Source: Hymenobacter rigui (lineage in GTDB: Bacteria; Bacteroidota; Bacteroidia; Cytophagales; Hymenobacteraceae). Taken from it: a stretch of 64,000 nucleotides of DNA. The DNA lies in NCBI RefSeq assembly GCF_003944715.1, contig NZ_RWIT01000014.1, forward strand, positions 1 through 64,000, written 5' to 3'. Of this stretch, positions 60,459 through 64,000 are shown in pieces. Positions within the stretch are counted from its first letter, which is position 1. Every line of letters starts with the position of its first letter. The notes under the pieces were generated by a model. That model was not told where the DNA came from. It saw only the letters and a program-made list of their open reading frames with translations, and did no database searches. Both the position numbers and the translations under genes were made by a program.

Positions 60459-61496
60459 ATGCGTACCCTCCTTGCCGTCGTTTGCCTCAGTTTCTGGAGC
60501 GGCGTAATCTTGGCTCAGTCCCCGGCGGCCTCCGTAACTGCGCCCGGTTCAGGGGCCCGCAACACCGAGTTCCAGCCGGGGAAACTGTGGTATGATACCG
60601 AGGGCAACCTCATCAACGCCCACGGCGGCGGGATTCTGCGGGTGGGCAACACCTACTATTGGTACGGGGAGAAGCGCGCCCGGCAGCAAGAGGAAGGCGT
60701 GACGGTGTACTCCTCCCGGGACCTCTACAACTGGCACTACGAGGGCCTGGCCCTGCAACCCAGCCCCCAGCCCGGCCACGATATTGAACAGGGCTGCCTG
60801 ATGGAGCGGCCCAAGGTGCTCTTCAATCAGAAGACTGGCAAATACGTGATGTGGTTTCACCTGGAGCTGAAGGGCAAGGGCTACAGTGCCGCCCGCGCCG
60901 GCGTGGCCGTGGCCGACAAACCCACCGGCCCATTCCGCTACGTAAGCAGCTTCCGGCCCAACGGCCATATGTCGCGCGACATGACGTTGTACCTCGACGA
61001 CAACGGGCGGGCCTACCACATCTACTCGGCCCGGGAAAACTACGACCTGCGCATTGCCCGGCTCTCCGATGATTTTCTGACGGCTACCCGGCAGGATACG
61101 CTGCTGTTCAGCAACCACCGCGAGGCCCCGGCCGTGTTCAAAACCGGCGACAGGTATTACCTCATCACCAGCGGCTGCACCGGCTGGGACCCCAACCAGG
61201 CCACGCTGCACGTCGCCGACAACCTCTTTGGGCCCTGGAAGGAACTGGGTGACCCCATGCGCGGGCCCAACGCCGCCAAAACCTTCGGCGGGCAATCTAC
61301 TTACGTGCTGCCGGCACCGGGGCGGCCGGGCTCGTTCATTTTCCTGGCCGACCAGTGGAATCCCAAGGACCTCAAGGATAGCCGCTACCTCTGGCTGCCG
61401 GTGCAGTTCCGGGAAGAGCAGCCCACCATTGAGTGGCTGGACCGCTGGAACCTGGGCTTTTTCAAGCCAGCCGGCGCGAAATCGGCCGGGCGGTAA
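60459..61496 (+). CDS. GH43 enzyme resembling exo-beta-1,3-galactanases (subfamily 24 type)
   Basis: 345 residues with a signal peptide (cleavage near 'ILAQ', residue 20). 'NLINAHGGGILRVGNTYYWY' and 'GYSAARAGVAVADKPTGPF' match the GH43_24 group, where the usual catalytic Asp base is absent. 'NHREAPAVFKTGDRYYLITS' carries the likely acid Glu, and 'FGGQSTYVLP' carries a Gln that replaces the base in the fungal 1,3-galactanase. It would release galactose from the beta-1,3-galactan backbone of arabinogalactan. A palindrome (61527-61701) follows. The operator copy and TACTTTT box lie upstream. Confidence 0.8.
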   Translation: MRTLLAVVCLSFWSGVILAQSPAASVTAPGSGARNTEFQPGKLWYDTEGNLINAHGGGILRVGNTYYWYGEKRARQQEEGVTVYSSRDLYNWHYEGLALQPSPQPGHDIEQGCLMERPKVLFNQKTGKYVMWFHLELKGKGYSAARAGVAVADKPTGPFRYVSSFRPNGHMSRDMTLYLDDNGRAYHIYSARENYDLRIARLSDDFLTATRQDTLLFSNHREAPAVFKTGDRYYLITSGCTGWDPNQATLHVADNLFGPWKELGDPMRGPNAAKTFGGQSTYVLPAPGRPGSFIFLADQWNPKDLKDSRYLWLPVQFREEQPTIEWLDRWNLGFFKPAGAKSAGR

Positions 61497-61526
61497 GCGC
61501 GTGCTTGACGCTCTTTTTACAATTAT

Positions 61527-61701
61527 CCAGGTTGCGGTTTAGAGCTAAAAGCTAGTTCCCCTCCTTGGAAAGGAGGGGCTAGGGGTGGTTGACAATCGTT
61601 GAACGGTCACTAGAACTAGATCTGGAATTCGTTCTACCAGCATCAACCACCCCTAACCCCTCCTTTCCAAGGAGGGGAGCTAGCTCTAAACCGCAACCTG
61701 G
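61527..61701. repeat. Long palindrome (AGGAGGGGCTAGGGGTGG family), copy 2
   Basis: Arms 61527-61592 and 61643-61701, with the same inner arm as copy 1 (55593-55736) and a longer outer part (CCAGGTTGCGGTTTAGAGCT). The left arm has a 7-base insertion. The loop of 50 bases is unrelated to that of copy 1. It lies 30 bases after the GH43 stop. Confidence 0.85.
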
Positions 61702-61864
61702 GTTAAATACCAGGGCTTGCTCTGATTCCCGCCAAGCCGGAGCCCGAAGGCTGTTGCGGCGAATGGTATCAAACCAAGTCAGGCTTGTGTAATTCTCTAT
61801 CGGTAGTTTAAAGTGACTGCTTACTTACAAAGCTGCTTAATAGGCAGTACGGGCGCTTTTCCGC

Positions 61865-61900
61865 CGAATTTATCCCCCGTTATTGCCCGGAAACTCCCCG
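61865..61900 (+). promoter_or_regulatory. Putative HTCS operator, copy 2 (upstream of susC)
   Basis: Bipartite element as in copy 1, with the same 20-base offset between its two halves. It ends 21 bases before the TACTTTTG box at 61922, the typical place for an activator next to the -33 region. Confidence 0.65.
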
Positions 61901-61921
61901 CTGTTTCAGTAACCGCCCAGG

Positions 61922-61929
61922 TACTTTTG
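61922..61929 (+). promoter_or_regulatory. Candidate -7 element of the susC promoter
   Basis: TACTTTTG, a perfect TAnnTTTG box, 150 bases before the susC ATG. The 378 bases between the GH43 and susC genes hold a palindrome, an operator copy and this box; I see no other gene there. Confidence 0.65.
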
Positions 61930-62079
61930 GGTGCTGACTGCTAGCGGGTTGAGGGGGTGAAGTGCTTCCCGATTCGTCCCTCGGAATTGCCCGGCCGCTA
62001 CGTCAGTATGCTGAATTTCTCTGACTCACCACACCATTTCTCCCACTCGGCCCACCGGCCCCCATAACCCACGCATCCT

Positions 62080-64000
62080 ATGAGGGTAAAACATTTACTC
62101 CTTTATGGCGCTCTGGCTCCCCTCCCCGCCACACTGGCCGCTGCCGCCCCCGCTCCCGAGGTGACGGTAACGGGTACCGTAACCGACAACAACGGCCAGC
62201 CGCTGCCCGGCGCTACCGTGGTAGTGAAAGGCACAACTACCGGTGCCAGCACCGATGCCGACGGCAAGTTCAGCCTGCGCCTGCCCGACGGCAACGCCGT
62301 GCTGCTGGTATCGTCCATCGGGTTTGCGGCCCAGGAAATTTCGGTGAACGGCCGCAGCAGCCTGAGCATCCGCCTGCAGCCCGATGCCAAAGCCCTGGAC
62401 GAAGTAGTAGTAGTGGGCTACGGCACTCAGAAACGCTCCGACGTGACGGGCTCCGTGGTGTCGGTGCCGCAGGACCGGCTGGAGAAGCTGCCGGTGGCTA
62501 ACGTGGCCCAGGCCCTGCAGGGCGCGGTGGCGGGCGTGACCATCACGGGGGGCTCCAACCTGCCCGGCTCCCAGCCCAACATCCGCATCCGGGGGGTGCG
62601 CTCCATTACGGCCGAAGCCAGCCCCTACGTAATTGTGGACGGGCTGCCGTTCCCGGGCAACTTCAACGATATCAACCCCAACGACATTGCCTCTATTGAG
62701 ATTCTGAAGGATGCTTCGTCCACGGCCATTTACGGTACGCGGGGTTCCAGCGGGGTTATTCTCATCACTACCAAGCGCGGCAAAACCGGCAAGCCCCAGA
62801 TTCGCTACAACGGCTACGCGGGCTTCGAGAATCTGGTAACCCGCCTGCACCCGCTCGATGGGCCGGCTTACTCGGCCAAGTACCAGGAGTTTGCCCGGCA
62901 GCGCGGCATCAACGTAACGCCCGTGCCCAACACCGGCGAGCTGGACAACTACAACAACAACCGCACCGTGGACTGGATGGACCTGGTAAGCCAGCAGGGC
63001 TACCTCCAGGACCACAACGTGTCCATTTCGGGCGGCACCAACGACATCAAGTACTTCGTGTCGGCGGACTACTTCAAGCAGCGCGGGGTACTGAAAGGCT
63101 ACCAGTTCGGGCGCGTGAGCTTCCGCACCAACATCGACGCCAACCTAACTTCCTGGCTGACGGTGGGCACGTCCTCGTTCTTCTCGCGCAACAACGACGA
63201 CGGCGGCCGCGTGGACCTGGGCCTGGCGCAGGTGGCCAGTCCCTACGGCAACGTGTACAACCCCGATGGTACCTATACCATCTTCCCGCAGCCCCCGGAA
63301 CAGCTGGTGAAAAACCCGCTGCTGGGCCTGACCACCACCCGGGAAAGCCGCGTGAACCAGCTCACCGGCACGGCCTACGCCGAGGTGCAGCCCACCTTCC
63401 TGAAAAACCTGAAGTACCGCCTCAACGCCACGTACTCGTACCGGCCCTACCGGTATGCCTACTACGAAGGCCGGCAGTTCGGCAACCTGCGCGGCGGGGC
63501 CCAGCTCACCAACGACGAGCGGCACAACTACACCCTGGAAAACCTGCTGATTTACAACCACGACATCGACAAGCACCACTTCGATGTGACGCTGCTGTAC
63601 AGCGGCCAGCAGAACACCTACTTCACCACCACCGAAAACGCTTCGGGCTTCATCAACGACCAGATCGGGTTCAACAGCATCGGCTCGGGCTCCAACACGC
63701 CCACCATCGGCTCCTACAGTGAGCGGCGGGCCCTGGTGTCGCAGATGGGCCGCCTGAACTACTCCTACGACTCGCGCTATCTGTTCACGGCTACGGCCCG
63801 CCGCGACGGTTCGTCGGTGTTCGGGGCCAATGCCGACAAGTACGCCGTTTTCCCCTCGGTAGCCCTGGGCTGGAACGTAGCCAACGAAGGCTTTTTGCGC
63901 GGTAACTCGTTGGTTAACCAGCTGAAGCTGCGCTTCAGCTACGGCATCACCGGCAATGAGGCTATTCCTCCCTACGGCACCATCACCGGCAATGCGTTGC
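62080..64000 (+). CDS. susC: SusC/RagA-type TonB-dependent receptor, N-terminal part (runs off window)
   Basis: 640 residues are visible with no stop. It has a signal peptide (MRVKHLLLYGALAPLPATLA), a carboxypeptidase-regulatory-like domain ('GTVTDNNGQPLPGATVVVKG', about 30-105), the 'LDEVVVVGYGTQKRSDVTGS' TonB-box region, the plug domain ('IRIRGVRSITAEASPYVIVD', 'ILKDASSTAIYGTRGSSGVI') and the first barrel strands. It imports oligosaccharides across the outer membrane with a SusD partner, which probably lies beyond the window. An operator copy and -7 box are upstream. Confidence 0.95.
   Translation, partial: MRVKHLLLYGALAPLPATLAAAAPAPEVTVTGTVTDNNGQPLPGATVVVKGTTTGASTDADGKFSLRLPDGNAVLLVSSIGFAAQEISVNGRSSLSIRLQPDAKALDEVVVVGYGTQKRSDVTGSVVSVPQDRLEKLPVANVAQALQGAVAGVTITGGSNLPGSQPNIRIRGVRSITAEASPYVIVDGLPFPGNFNDINPNDIASIEILKDASSTAIYGTRGSSGVILITTKRGKTGKPQIRYNGYAGFENLVTRLHPLDGPAYSAKYQEFARQRGINVTPVPNTGELDNYNNNRTVDWMDLVSQQGYLQDHNVSISGGTNDIKYFVSADYFKQRGVLKGYQFGRVSFRTNIDANLTSWLTVGTSSFFSRNNDDGGRVDLGLAQVASPYGNVYNPDGTYTIFPQPPEQLVKNPLLGLTTTRESRVNQLTGTAYAEVQPTFLKNLKYRLNATYSYRPYRYAYYEGRQFGNLRGGAQLTNDERHNYTLENLLIYNHDIDKHHFDVTLLYSGQQNTYFTTTENASGFINDQIGFNSIGSGSNTPTIGSYSERRALVSQMGRLNYSYDSRYLFTATARRDGSSVFGANADKYAVFPSVALGWNVANEGFLRGNSLVNQLKLRFSYGITGNEAIPPYGTITGNAL

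Noticed and set aside
62095..63015. A 306-codon open frame opposite the susC start
   Set aside because: Antisense of a clear SusC protein that continues past the window end.
1..64000. CRISPR array, prophage, rRNA operon or toxin-antitoxin pair
   Set aside because: I looked for regularly spaced direct repeats, phage structural genes, rRNA sequence and small paired genes and saw none. The repeats present are palindromes without regular spacing.

Overview
The window looks like chromosome from a GC-rich member of the Bacteroidota, most likely a Hymenobacter-type Cytophagales bacterium. The assignment rests on a SusC-type TonB-dependent receptor, a hybrid two-component regulator of the Bacteroides HTCS type, a type IX secretion C-terminal domain, a CtlX-type hydrolase, and promoter elements of the TAnnTTTG class. 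Most of the DNA is GC-rich. A few stretches are visibly AT-richer (about 100-1200, 16530-16650, 29730-30370 and 49150-49720) and carry poorly characterised genes.

Layout. At 1-68 lies the 5' end of an IS630-like transposase, followed by an AT-rich membrane protein gene. From 1275 to 20248 there is a run of mostly monocistronic metabolic and stress genes: an NADP-binding reductase, an AraC regulator with a FAD monooxygenase, a GH43 enzyme, a cold-shock protein, an NmrA-type reductase, a DUF1624-type acyltransferase, a propeller protein, ctlX, mqo, a GNAT acetyltransferase, an MscS channel, a methyltransferase, pncA, a BLUF photoreceptor, a 2H phosphoesterase and a T9SS-exported protein. hutI follows. 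At 21852-24969 is a minus-strand operon of an ECF sigma factor, a protein joining one membrane helix to an outer-membrane barrel, and a lipoprotein. At 25217-28302 is a tight five-gene operon (PhzF, DoxX-like, DUF2071, membrane methyltransferase, small membrane protein). Then come a TPR protein, a frameshifted KTSC gene, ruvC, a flippase-like LPG-synthase transmembrane protein with a GT2, a cytochrome c, and an oligopeptide-type ABC permease. A SpoIIE phosphatase precedes an exopolysaccharide locus at 36912-44109 (ligase, Wzz, flippase, GT4, NodB deacetylase, GT2). GH3, TatD, asparaginase, tRNA-Ser and a RibD-C reductase follow.

The last 13.5 kb is a polysaccharide utilisation locus: galT, galK, a DUF4861 protein, a DUF2264 protein, the HTCS sensor-regulator, a GH43 enzyme resembling exo-beta-1,3-galactanases, and the start of susC, which runs off the window. 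The logical substrate is a galactose-rich polymer such as type II arabinogalactan. Enzymes outside the cytoplasm release galactose and GalK/GalT feed it to glycolysis. Three promoters in this locus share a 36-bp bipartite element at the same distance from the -7 box. It is the best candidate for the HTCS operator and ties galK/galT to polysaccharide sensing.

A second theme is the intergenic DNA. Many gene ends carry long palindromes of several unrelated repeat families, including one site where three different palindromes are nested one inside another, and two where a repeat arm supplies the last codons and stop of the neighbouring gene.
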